The notes under the pieces are model-generated. The model saw only the letters and a list, made by a program, of their open reading frames with translations. It made no database searches and had not been told where the DNA came from. A program made the translations under genes and the position numbers. Below are positions 7,385 through 15,597 of a stretch of DNA of 17,927 nucleotides, piece after piece; positions within the stretch are counted from its first letter, which is position 1, and every line of letters begins with the position of its first letter. Source of the DNA: an uncultured Dialister sp. (lineage in GTDB: Bacteria > Bacillota > Negativicutes > Veillonellales > Dialisteraceae); NCBI RefSeq assembly GCF_900765565.1, contig NZ_CAAFRZ010000020.1:1-17927 (forward strand), in the 5' to 3' direction.

Positions 7385-7936
7385 GTTTGTCGAGCTGTTG
7401 GTTGCTGGCTGTTGGGCTGTTCGGATGGATGGGGCTAAGGGTTGTGGATCGGTCGCCGCTTCGCTGGCCCGACCGGTGCGCAGCGAACTGGAGCGCAAGG
7501 AGCCGTTAGGCGACTGAGCATCCAGTGAGTCGCTTTCCCCGTGGGGTTGTGGCTTTGGGAAGGCTTACGCCTTCCCAAAGCGGGGGCGTGAGGTAGTTCC
7601 GCCTGCGGCGCTTTCAACAGAATCCCTCACCCCGGTGGGGAGCTCCCTTTGGAAAAGGGAGCCTACTGTAGAGACACTTGCACGTTTTATGAATAGTGCC
7701 ATTAGGATTTCACTGCGGTGAAACCGCTGACCGGCAGCACCCTTCCTTGGGAAGAGGGTGGCGCCGTAGGCGACGGAGGTTAGCTGTAGGAAGCGCCGCA
7801 GGCCGTGCCACCTTATGCCCCCGGTGCGAAGCACCTACAACCCGGTGAACGAGCGCAGCGATGTTCACCCACAACCCTTAGCCCCATTCATACGTTCAAC
7901 CGCCCGCCAATCACAGCCCCCATCAGCTCGACAAAC
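7385..7936. repeat. MITE-like element with long imperfect terminal inverted repeats and internal hairpins
   Basis: The 677-base gap between the broken haemagglutinin fragment and ruvC holds a GC-rich non-coding element. Its outer ends are a perfect 13-base inverted repeat (GTTTGTCGAGCTG at 7385-7397, complement at 7924-7936). A second inverted pair lies inside: 7425-7447 against 7869-7891, matching at all but one position and including GGGGCTAAGGGTTGTGG. The interior is a chain of short palindromes at 7552-7581, 7642-7662, 7708-7723, 7823-7835 and 7844-7869. Short ORFs across it are not gene-like. No transposase is encoded, so it would depend on one in trans. No clear target-site duplication was found. 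Confidence 0.65.
7552..7581. repeat. perfect 13-bp hairpin inside the MITE-like element
   Basis: GCTTTGGGAAGGC and its exact reverse complement are separated by TTAC. The stem is long and GC-rich but no T-run follows on either strand (GGGGGCG downstream on +), so it is not a standard intrinsic terminator. It is the strongest secondary structure in the element. Confidence 0.75.
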
Positions 7937-7943
7937 CGCAATA

Positions 7944-7952
7944 TGGTATAAT
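7944..7952 (+). promoter_or_regulatory. extended -10 promoter for the ruvCAB operon
   Basis: TGGTATAAT is a perfect TATAAT (7947-7952) with the extended -10 TG dinucleotide at 7944-7945. No good -35 hexamer lies at 16-18 bases; the best TTGACA-like match (TCGACA, 7928-7933) is only 13 bases away and falls within the end of the MITE-like element. Transcription would start near 7959, about 43 bases before the ruvC ATG, which has GGAGAG at 7992-7997. Confidence 0.55.
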
Positions 7953-8001
7953 AAAACTGTATGTACAAAATAAGTGTTCTTATGATTTTTCGGAGAGAAA
8001 C

Positions 8002-8502
8002 ATGCGTGTTTTGGGAATAGACCCGGGCACCGGACGGTGCGGGTTCGGGGTGGTCGACAAGGTGGGGACGAAGATTACTCCTGTGAATTACGGAGTCATC
8101 GAGACCTACAAGGACCAGAGCGATATGGAACGGCTGAATATCGTTTATGAAGGTATCGGGGAACTCATTGCCCGGTACCGGCCCCGGTTCATGGGGGTGG
8201 AGACCCTCTATTTCAATACCAATATCACCACAGGCATTAAGGTGGCCCAGGCCAGGGGGGTCATTCTCCTGGCTGCCTACCGGCAGAATATTCCGGTGGT
8301 GCCGGTGACGCCGCTGCAGGTGAAGCAGCAGATGACCGGCTATGGCCGGGCAGGAAAGAAGCAGGTCATAGAAATGGTGAAGCGCATGATGGGAATTACG
8401 AAGAAAATTGATCCCGATGATGCCGCCGATGCCCTGGCTATCGGTCTGACCGCGATTTATCATGTGGAACACCGTCAGCTCTTTGGTGAGGAAATGAAAT
8501 GA
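8002..8502 (+). CDS. ruvC: Holliday junction endodeoxyribonuclease RuvC
   Basis: RuvC resolves four-way DNA junctions by symmetrical nicking as a dimer, acting with RuvAB in recombinational repair. The 166-residue length is typical. The RNase H-like fold signatures are present: IDPGTGRCGFG at the N-terminus with Asp7, GVETLYF with Glu67, and DPDDAADALAIG with Asp140 and Asp143, corresponding to the four acidic residues that bind the metal ions. The ATG at 8002 has GGAGAG six to nine bases upstream and gives the expected N-terminus. The stop overlaps the ruvA ATG (ATGA, 8499-8502), so the genes are translationally coupled. Confidence 0.97.
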   Translation: MRVLGIDPGTGRCGFGVVDKVGTKITPVNYGVIETYKDQSDMERLNIVYEGIGELIARYRPRFMGVETLYFNTNITTGIKVAQARGVILLAAYRQNIPVVPVTPLQVKQQMTGYGRAGKKQVIEMVKRMMGITKKIDPDDAADALAIGLTAIYHVEHRQLFGEEMK

Positions 8503-9104
8503 TTGGATATATCAGAGGAAAAGTGACAGCCTTGTTCAAAGATGCCTGCTTTCTGGAAGCCGGCGGCATCGGATACAGGATTTTTATTTCAGACAAAACC
8601 AGGCAGCGCCTTTCCAATGGGGAAGAGGCGAAGCTTTTGACCTACATGGCGGTCCGGGAAGATGCCATCCTCCTTTATGGCTTCCTGGGGCAGGAGGAGT
8701 ATGACCTGTTTCTGGTGCTCCTTTCTGTTTCCAAAATTGGGCCCAAGGTGGCCATGGGCATTCTTTCTTCCATGGATCCCGCCCAGTTTGTGGGAGCCGT
8801 GAAGGCACAGAATGTGAGCCGCCTCACGAAACTGCCGGGCATCGGCAAGAAAACGGCGGAGCGGCTTTTGGTGGAGCTGAAGGACAAGGTGGGTGCCTTT
8901 GCGTCTGAGGATATGGAGGGCGCTGTGGAAACGGAAACGCCGAAGGACGACGGAATCACCGGAGAAGCGGTGAGGGCCCTCATGAGCCTTGGCTATGAAA
9001 TGGAAGAAATCACGCCGGTTCTCAGAAAACTGGCCGGTTCCTATACTACTGTATCGGCGCTGGTAAGTGCGGCGCTTCGTGAATTTGCAAGAAACCGGGA
9101 GTAA
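8499..9104 (+). CDS. ruvA: Holliday junction branch migration protein RuvA
   Basis: RuvA tetramers clamp the Holliday junction and load the RuvB motor. The 201-residue protein shows an N-terminal OB-fold domain (about 1-63, starting MIGYIRGKV), then two helix-hairpin-helix motifs (VSKIGPKVAMGIL at 77-89 and KLPGIGKKTAERLL at 111-124), an acidic flexible linker (about 135-152), and the small C-terminal three-helix domain that contacts RuvB (about 153-200). Its start overlaps the ruvC stop and only three bases separate its stop from ruvB, in keeping with one operon. Confidence 0.97.
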   Translation: MIGYIRGKVTALFKDACFLEAGGIGYRIFISDKTRQRLSNGEEAKLLTYMAVREDAILLYGFLGQEEYDLFLVLLSVSKIGPKVAMGILSSMDPAQFVGAVKAQNVSRLTKLPGIGKKTAERLLVELKDKVGAFASEDMEGAVETETPKDDGITGEAVRALMSLGYEMEEITPVLRKLAGSYTTVSALVSAALREFARNRE

Positions 9105-9107
9105 TGG

Positions 9108-10202
9108 ATGAACAATAAATATATCAAAAGCCTGGGGGGCGAAGAGGAGGAAGAGGTCCTTGGCAGCAAGGGCCGCATCGTTTCTACGGAAGAAACGCCG
9201 AAGGATGAATGGCAGAATTCCCTCCGCCCCCAGCGGCTGGACGATTACATCGGGCAGGAGTCCTTCAAGAAGAACCTGAAAGTCTATATAGCGGCGGCGA
9301 AGTCCAGAAATGAAGCGTTGGACCATGTGCTTCTCTACGGCCCTCCGGGCCTGGGAAAGACCACCATGGCCAAAATCATTGCAAACGAGCTGGGAGCCCA
9401 GTTCAAGGTCACCAGCGGCCCTGCCATCGGACGGCCGGGGGAACTGGCGTCCATATTGACTACCCTCCAGGATCATGATGTCCTTTTTATCGATGAAATT
9501 CACCGGCTGAACCGGAATGTGGAGGAAATTCTCTATTCCGCCATGGAAGATTTTGCCCTGGACATTGTCATGGGAAAGGGGACCGGTGCCAGTTCCATCC
9601 GCATTGATCTCGCCCATTTTACCCTTATCGGCGCCACCACCAGGGCCGGATCCCTGTCAGCGCCTCTTCGGGACCGTTTCCTTATCACGAACCACATGCA
9701 GTTCTATGAGCCCCAGGAGCTGAAGAAAATTATTATCCGGGCGGCCCATATCCTTGGTATCGACATCGAAGACAGCGGGGCGGAAGAAATCGCCAGGAGA
9801 AGCCGGGGTACACCCCGTATCGCCAACCGCCTGCTGAAGAGAATCCGGGACTTCGCCCAGGTCCAGGGAAGTGCCATTACCGCCGACATCGCATCAGACG
9901 CCCTGGCAGCTCTCCATGTGGATGAAATCGGCCTGGACGACCTGGATAATGAAATACTGAAAGCCATTATTTACAAGTTCAATGGAGGCCCCGTGGGAAT
10001 TGATACCATTTCCGCAGCGGTGAGCGAGGAACGGGCCACCATCGAAGATGTATGCGAACCCTATCTCATGCAGATCGGATTCATTTCAAGGACCCCCCGG
10101 GGACGGATCGCCACGAAGGCGGCCTATGACCATATCGGAGCACCCTGGAACCCGCAGGAGGCGGAAGGAAGCCTCTTTGGAGGGGACAATGGAGACCGGT
10201 AA
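9108..10202 (+). CDS. ruvB: Holliday junction branch migration DNA helicase RuvB
   Basis: RuvB is the hexameric AAA+ ATPase that drives branch migration with RuvA. Visible motifs are Walker A GPPGLGKT (78-85), Walker B LFIDEIH (126-132), sensor 1 in IGATTRAG (174-181), the arginine-finger region LRDRF (187-191), and a C-terminal winged-helix domain (about 270-345) with [17 protein letters not shown]. At 364 residues it is somewhat longer than usual (about 335-345). The excess is an acidic N-terminal extension (GGEEEEEV, about residues 10-17) before the usual conserved start. The ATG lies three bases after ruvA. The last 14 bases overlap the next gene. Confidence 0.97.
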   Translation: MNNKYIKSLGGEEEEEVLGSKGRIVSTEETPKDEWQNSLRPQRLDDYIGQESFKKNLKVYIAAAKSRNEALDHVLLYGPPGLGKTTMAKIIANELGAQFKVTSGPAIGRPGELASILTTLQDHDVLFIDEIHRLNRNVEEILYSAMEDFALDIVMGKGTGASSIRIDLAHFTLIGATTRAGSLSAPLRDRFLITNHMQFYEPQELKKIIIRAAHILGIDIEDSGAEEIARRSRGTPRIANRLLKRIRDFAQVQGSAITADIASDALAALHVDEIGLDDLDNEILKAIIYKFNGGPVGIDTISAAVSEERATIEDVCEPYLMQIGFISRTPRGRIATKAAYDHIGAPWNPQEAEGSLFGGDNGDR

Positions 10203-10401
10203 GCTGCTCATTGCCATAGGGGTTCTCTTCATTCTCGCCGGGGTGCTTTTCCTCATTGGCGGTAAGCTGCCCTTTCTGGGCCACCTGCCGGGAGATATCC
10301 ATTTCATTAAAGGAAATACGGAATTTTATTTTCCCGTTGTCACCTGCATCCTTGTCAGTGTGGTGGGGACGATTCTTCTTAACATTTTTTTCAGAAGGTA
10401 A
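10189..10401 (+). CDS. small DUF2905-type membrane protein
   Basis: This 70-residue ORF starts inside the 3' end of ruvB. ATG 10189 is preceded by GGAGGGG (10179-10185), a strong ribosome binding site lying within ruvB codons. The protein has two membrane segments (about residues 6-25 and 47-66) flanking a conserved loop, [19 protein letters not shown]. The spacing and loop LG-x-LPGD-I are characteristic of the DUF2905 family, which often sits next to ruvB in Firmicutes. The function is unknown. It lies six bases before the SpoIID-domain gene, so co-transcription with the ruv genes is likely. A longer in-frame reading from 10048 would lie wholly inside ruvB and is not credible. Confidence 0.85.
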   Translation: METGKLLIAIGVLFILAGVLFLIGGKLPFLGHLPGDIHFIKGNTEFYFPVVTCILVSVVGTILLNIFFRR

Positions 10402-10407
10402 AAAACG

Positions 10408-11688
10408 ATGAATAAAAAAGCATGGGCCCTCCTTCTTCTTCCCCTTGCCCTTTCCCTGTCTGTGACAGAGGCCTGGGCGGAATCCATTCCTGTCCAGCGG
10501 AAAGCGGTCATTCGGAATGGTGCTGTAAAAAAGCCGGCTCCCAGGGCGGCAGTCCGGAAACCGGCGGCAAAAAGCAATGCTCCCACGGAGAAAAAGACCG
10601 GCAGTTTGGGCCCCGATGTGGAAGTGGGACTCCTCTCCGGCGGCGAAGTGACACTGACGGGGCTTTCAGAATTTAAAGCGGAGTCAGCCGGAAAGGTGGT
10701 CGGCAAGTATGGCACCGGCACCCGCCTGTCCATTACGAGAAGCGGCAATACCCTCCTCCTTAATGGGAAAAAGGCGGGGGACAAGGTGTATCTCACCACA
10801 GGAAATACGGCTCCTGCCTTTGCGGTGAAAGGAAACCATTACCGCGGCGTCATGAAAGCGATTCCCTCCACCTGGGGCAGCGGCGTGACCCTGGTGAACG
10901 TGGTGCCCATGGAGCTCTACGTGCAGGGCGTGGTGCCCAGTGAAATTGTGCCGTCCTGGAGGGCCGATGCCATCCGGGCCCAGGCCGTGGCGGCCAGGAC
11001 TTACGCCGCCTTCCACAAGAACGGTTATCGGTCCTCCGGCTATGACGTCACCGATGATACGAGGTCCCAGGTCTACGGCGGTGCCACGGTGGAAACGGAG
11101 TCCACAAACCGGGCCGTGAAGGACACGGCGGGGGAAATCATTACCTATGGCGGAAAGCCTATCGATGCCCTTTTCCATTCTTCCGGCGGCGGTTATACGG
11201 AAAACAGTGAAAACGTATGGGGGACTGCAGTGCCCTACCTTCGGGGGGTGAAGGAGTACTATGTCGGAAATCCCTGGACAAAGACGGTGTCCCTTTCCTC
11301 CTTCCTCCAGACCATGAACAATGCGGGTTATAATGTGGGAAAGCTGAAGGGCATCAAACTGTCGAAACTGCATATCGGCGAAGCCCATCATACCGCGGAC
11401 CGGGGCATTTCCGGACGGGTGAAGACGATCACCCTTATCGGAAAGAACGGGACAAAGACAGTGACCGGTGAGCGGATGGCCTCTCTCTATGGCCTGGACA
11501 GCACCCTCTTCGACCTGTCAGTGAAGGGGTCAAACCTGGTGATTACGGGCTACGGCTATGGCCATGGCCTGGGCCTGTCCCAGTGGGGGGCTGAAGAAAT
11601 GGCTGAAAAGCAGGGAAATACAAAGGATTTCTACAAAACTATCCTGACCCACTATTATACAGGAACAAAAGTCGAGAAAATTTACTGA
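10408..11688 (+). CDS. secreted SpoIID/LytB-domain peptidoglycan-active protein
   Basis: The 426-residue product has a clear signal peptide (basic MNKK, hydrophobic core to about residue 19, probable cleavage after AWA at 24). A basic Ala/Pro/Lys-rich stretch (about 30-65) follows. An SpoIID/LytB-type domain covers about 140-426, with VPMELYVQGVVPSEI (Glu179 in the position of the family's catalytic Glu), AIRAQAVAARTYA, HSSGGGYTE (257-265) and GYGYGHGLGLSQWG (381-394). SpoIID is a lytic transglycosylase in endospore engulfment; LytB-type relatives enhance amidases. Here it probably trims cell-wall glycan in the periplasm. An AGAAGG precedes the ATG. Calling it spoIID itself would go too far, since sporulation genes cannot be judged from this window. 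Confidence 0.9.
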   Translation: MNKKAWALLLLPLALSLSVTEAWAESIPVQRKAVIRNGAVKKPAPRAAVRKPAAKSNAPTEKKTGSLGPDVEVGLLSGGEVTLTGLSEFKAESAGKVVGKYGTGTRLSITRSGNTLLLNGKKAGDKVYLTTGNTAPAFAVKGNHYRGVMKAIPSTWGSGVTLVNVVPMELYVQGVVPSEIVPSWRADAIRAQAVAARTYAAFHKNGYRSSGYDVTDDTRSQVYGGATVETESTNRAVKDTAGEIITYGGKPIDALFHSSGGGYTENSENVWGTAVPYLRGVKEYYVGNPWTKTVSLSSFLQTMNNAGYNVGKLKGIKLSKLHIGEAHHTADRGISGRVKTITLIGKNGTKTVTGERMASLYGLDSTLFDLSVKGSNLVITGYGYGHGLGLSQWGAEEMAEKQGNTKDFYKTILTHYYTGTKVEKIY

Positions 11689-11786
11689 TTTCCTTGACGA
11701 TGCTTTGAATCAGGATTAAAGTAATAAGGATTGGCCAGAGAAAGACTTGTCAGATGATGGAGATGTGTCCATCAGCAAGCGGGTGC

Positions 11787-12188
11787 AGGGGTAACGCTCT
11801 TCGAGCGAAGTGTCTGAGGTGACTCAAGGGAAACGGGCTTCGCCCGTGGGAAGGTGTGCCGCATTAAATCATATAGCGGCACCAGTGTTGTATCCAGCGG
11901 CAGAGCCGCCAATAAATTCCTTTTCATGGGACGAGGATCATGGAGCAGCGAGGAGTTACTATCCATTTACAAGCTGAGTGATTCTAACCAACAGATGCGC
12001 TTTTTACGGATAGATCCACTCAGTATTTTCTACGGATTGGTAACCCCTCTCACTGCGCCCGTGCCCCCTGAGAGGGGGCAGGAATCCTCCGGCGGTGCTG
12101 CAAAGTACATACTCGCGGCGCTATATAATTTGATGCGCCGCACCTTCCCCTTAGCCACTTGAGTCACCTCGCCGAAGGCGTTACCCCT
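11787..12188. repeat. second MITE-like inverted-repeat element between the SpoIID-domain gene and queA
   Basis: The 581-base gap 11689-12269 contains three blocks on the left that recur inverted, in mirror order, on the right: AGGGGTAACGC (11787-11797 / 12178-12188), GAGGTGACTCAAG (11816-11828 / 12158-12170), and a 30-base block with few mismatches (11849-11878 / 12119-12148). Smaller palindromes lie within: ACGGGC-TTC-GCCCGT at 11833-11847 and CCCCTCTCA (12044-12052) against TGAGAGGGG (12069-12077). The 14-base CCCCTTAGCCACTT occurs twice as a direct repeat (12147-12160 and 12184-12197). No protein-coding gene is credible. Bases 11689-11786 show only a 7-bp hairpin (11755-11774) without a T-run. 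Confidence 0.65.
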
Positions 12189-12269
12189 TAGCCACTTTAA
12201 CCGGTTTGGGGAATCCCTACTCTAAAGTTTGTAATCTGATTTTTATATCACAGGAGTTAAAGAGAAACA

Positions 12270-13289
12270 ATGAAACTTGAAGAATTCAACTATGACCTTC
12301 CTAAGGAATTGATTGCCCAGGAGCCGGCGGAACCACGCGATTCCTGCCGCCTCATGATGCTGGACAAAAAGACCGGGGAATGGTCCCATCACCATTTCCG
12401 GGATATCCTGGATGAAATCCGTCCGGGGGATGTATTCGTTTTCAACAATACGAAGGTTATCCCGGCAAGGCTTTATGGCAAGAAGCGGGACACCGGCGGC
12501 AAGGTGGAAATGCTGCTCCTTACGCCGAAGGGCAATGATGTGTGGGAAGTTCTGGTGAACCCGGGACGGAAAGCACTCCCCGGTACGGAAATTGAATTCT
12601 CCGACCACTGCTGGTGCAAGGTGCTGGACAAGACGGAATTTGGCGGCCGGGTGGTAGAATTCCATTACGACGGCAATTTCGACAGCCTCCTGGACCAGAT
12701 CGGTGAAATGCCGACGCCTCCCTACATCCATAAGAAACTGGAAAACAAGGACGAATACCAGACGGTATACGCCAAGTATAAAGGATCCGCCGCTGCTCCT
12801 ACGGCGGGCCTCCATTTCACGCCGGAGCTCATGGAAGAAATGAAGAAGAAGGGGGCAGAACTCCTCTTCGTCACTCTCCATGTGGGCATCGGAACCTTCC
12901 GTCCGGTGAACGAAGAGAATATCGAAGACCATGAAATGCATAAGGAATGGTACACCGTGAGCCAGCCGGTGGCCGATGAGATCAATAAGGCCCGGTCCGA
13001 AGGCCGCCGCATCATTGCCGTAGGAACTACCTCCGTCCGGACACTGGAATCTGCCGGTCAGTCCGGCACCCTTGTGAGCGGCAGCGGCTGGACACAGCTC
13101 TATATTTATCCGGGGTACCAGTGGCACATGGTAGACGCCATCGTCACCAATTTCCACCTCCCCGAATCTACACTCATCATGATGATGGCTTCCTTCGCAG
13201 GAAGGGAACACATCCTGGCAGCCTATGAAGAAGCGGTGCGGCAGAAATACCGGTTCTTCTCCTTCGGCGATGCCATGTTTATCAGATAA
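12270..13289 (+). CDS. queA: S-adenosylmethionine:tRNA ribosyltransferase-isomerase QueA
   Basis: QueA transfers and isomerises the ribosyl moiety of S-adenosylmethionine onto 7-aminomethyl-7-deazaguanine in tRNA, giving epoxyqueuosine in the anticodon wobble position. The 339 residues match the family length. The conserved blocks are in order: FNYDLPKELIAQEPAEPRD (6-24), GDVFVFNNTKVIPARLYG (53-70), YQTVYAKYKGSAAAPTAGLH (163-182), LHVGIGTFRPV (203-213), AVGTTSVRTLE (250-260) and WHMVDAIVTNFHLPESTL (285-302). AGGAG at 12252-12256 is 13 bases from the ATG; the nearer AAAGAGA may help. tgt follows after nine bases, the usual queuosine pair. Confidence 0.97.
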   Translation: MKLEEFNYDLPKELIAQEPAEPRDSCRLMMLDKKTGEWSHHHFRDILDEIRPGDVFVFNNTKVIPARLYGKKRDTGGKVEMLLLTPKGNDVWEVLVNPGRKALPGTEIEFSDHCWCKVLDKTEFGGRVVEFHYDGNFDSLLDQIGEMPTPPYIHKKLENKDEYQTVYAKYKGSAAAPTAGLHFTPELMEEMKKKGAELLFVTLHVGIGTFRPVNEENIEDHEMHKEWYTVSQPVADEINKARSEGRRIIAVGTTSVRTLESAGQSGTLVSGSGWTQLYIYPGYQWHMVDAIVTNFHLPESTLIMMMASFAGREHILAAYEEAVRQKYRFFSFGDAMFIR

Positions 13290-14408
<1,119 letters not shown>

Positions 14409-14410
14409 TA

Positions 14411-14439
14411 CAGACAGACCCTTTGATTTATGCTAAAAT
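14411..14439 (+). promoter_or_regulatory. probable promoter of the yajC-secDF operon
   Basis: TGCTAAAAT (14431-14439) is an extended -10 element with 5 of 6 matches to TATAAT. CAGACA (14411-14416) matches TTGACA at 4 of 6 positions with an ideal 17-base spacer. It lies just after the tgt stop and about 30 bases before the yajC start. Read-through from queA-tgt is also possible since no terminator separates them. Confidence 0.45.
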
Positions 14440-14469
14440 ATTTCTATGTATACACTGGAGGTGAATGAA

Positions 14470-15003
14470 GTGGAAGAAGCAATGAATTTACTGAGCCTTG
14501 CATGGCCTTTCCTCATTCTGGTAGGGATTATGTACTTTTTCATGTACCGTCCGACCAAGAAAATGAAACTGGAAAGAGGACGTTTTCTCCTGTCCCTGAA
14601 GAAAGGGGACCACGTAGTAACGTCCGGCGGTATCCATGGTACCATTAAGGTCCTTCGCGACAAGTACGTGGAACTGGAAATCGCGCCGAAGGTCATCATT
14701 AAAGTAGAAAAGTCCGGCATCCAGCATGGCGATACAAAGCTTATGGATGAAAAGGAAGCTATCAAGAAGGGCGCCCAGGAAGTAGGGGAAGCAGCAGAAG
14801 CCCAGAAAGATGGCCGCCCGGTGGATGGCAAAGCCTTCGAAGGAAAGAAGGATGAACCGGAAACCGAAGTGGTGGAAGAAGTGGTTGAAGTGGATGATCC
14901 GAAGGATGCAGGCACCGAAGTCATCGAAGAAGAAGTGGAAGTCGATGATGACAAGAAGCCCGCAGACAAGGACAGCAAACCTCAGAAAGAGGAAAAGAAA
15001 TGA
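14470..15003 (+). CDS. yajC: Sec translocase accessory protein YajC with a long acidic tail
   Basis: YajC is a single-pass inner-membrane protein that associates with SecDF. I chose GTG 14470 because GGAGGTGA (14457-14464) lies five bases upstream; the upstream ATG 14446 would place that sequence inside the gene. The membrane helix is LLSLAWPFLILVGIMYFFM (residues 7-25), followed by the family signature YRPTKKMK and the conserved core LKKGDHVVTSGGIHGTIKVL. At 177 residues it is much longer than typical YajC (about 85-115). The extra is a strongly acidic C-terminal tail containing an imperfect duplication (EVVEEVVEVDD and EVIEEEVEVDDD). The stop overlaps the next ATG (ATGA). Confidence 0.93.
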   Translation: MEEAMNLLSLAWPFLILVGIMYFFMYRPTKKMKLERGRFLLSLKKGDHVVTSGGIHGTIKVLRDKYVELEIAPKVIIKVEKSGIQHGDTKLMDEKEAIKKGAQEVGEAAEAQKDGRPVDGKAFEGKKDEPETEVVEEVVEVDDPKDAGTEVIEEEVEVDDDKKPADKDSKPQKEEKK

Positions 15004-15593
15004 GTGATTCGGAACTGACTGATTTCGAAAGAAAAAAGGAGCTCCGAAGGGAGATGCTCGCCTTACGGCGGGCTCTTTCTGATGATGAGGTAGAAAAGAA
15101 AAGCCACCTCCTCACCAAAGAAATCCTGGCCCTTCCCCGGTACAAAAAGGCAAAGCGGATCATGGCATTTCTGGCCATGAAAGGGGAGTCGAACCTTGAC
15201 GAACTCATTACCCGCGCCCTGGCGGAGGGAAAGGAAGTCTACATTCCTGTGTGCCTTCCGGAGAGGAAGATGGAAGCAGGACGGCTCCTTTCCATGGACC
15301 ATTTCGAAAGAGGCCCCCTGGGCCTTCGGAATCTTCCAAAGGGCTATGATGTGGAAGAACCGGAAGCCATGGACCTGGTGCTCATACCGGCCGTGGCCTG
15401 TGACCGGGAAGGCAACCGTCTTGGCATGGGAGCGGGGTACTATGACCGCTACCTGTCCCGGGTGCCTGTGGAGAAACGGATTGCCGCCCTCTGGGATTTC
15501 CAGGTGGTGGAAGCCATACCGTCGGAGCCTTTCGACGAACCTGTCGCGGGCATTGTGACGGATAGGGGATTCATATTAACGAAAAGAGGTTGA
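15000..15593 (+). CDS. 5-formyltetrahydrofolate cyclo-ligase (MTHFS family)
   Basis: The enzyme converts 5-formyltetrahydrofolate to 5,10-methenyltetrahydrofolate using ATP, returning a storage or inhibitory folate to one-carbon metabolism. The 197-residue length fits. The N-terminal basic helix (KKELRREMLALRRAL) is the usual start of the family, and LGMGAGYYDRYL (141-152) is the conserved nucleotide/substrate loop; IPVCLPE and LVLIPAVACD are further conserved strands. It overlaps yajC by four bases and lies four bases before secD. It is thus embedded in the Sec operon although it has no known role in secretion. Confidence 0.93.
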   Translation: MSDSELTDFERKKELRREMLALRRALSDDEVEKKSHLLTKEILALPRYKKAKRIMAFLAMKGESNLDELITRALAEGKEVYIPVCLPERKMEAGRLLSMDHFERGPLGLRNLPKGYDVEEPEAMDLVLIPAVACDREGNRLGMGAGYYDRYLSRVPVEKRIAALWDFQVVEAIPSEPFDEPVAGIVTDRGFILTKRG

Positions 15594-15597
15594 AGTT

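Noticed and set aside
7188..7834. Several ORFs of 60-109 codons on both strands between 7188 and 7834
   Set aside because: They overlap the haemagglutinin fragment in another frame or lie in the hairpin-rich element; the translations are low-complexity.
7385..7936. CRISPR array
   Set aside because: The repeated units are inverted palindromes of differing sequence, not regularly spaced identical direct repeats.
8589..9617. Minus-strand ORF of 342 codons opposite ruvA/ruvB
   Set aside because: It is antisense to confidently identified ruvA and ruvB and has no recognisable domain.
11755..11774. Hairpin as terminator of the ruv/SpoIID-domain operon
   Set aside because: The 7-bp stem is not followed by a T-run, so it does not meet the criteria for an intrinsic terminator.
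11854..12162. 102-codon + strand ORF within the gap before queA
   Set aside because: It lies inside the inverted-repeat element and its composition follows the repeat; it has no ribosome binding site or recognisable domain.
12189..12269. Possible preQ1 riboswitch or T-box ahead of queA-tgt
   Set aside because: I looked for a compact pseudoknot leader or a T-box bulge sequence and saw neither; a covariance-model search would decide.
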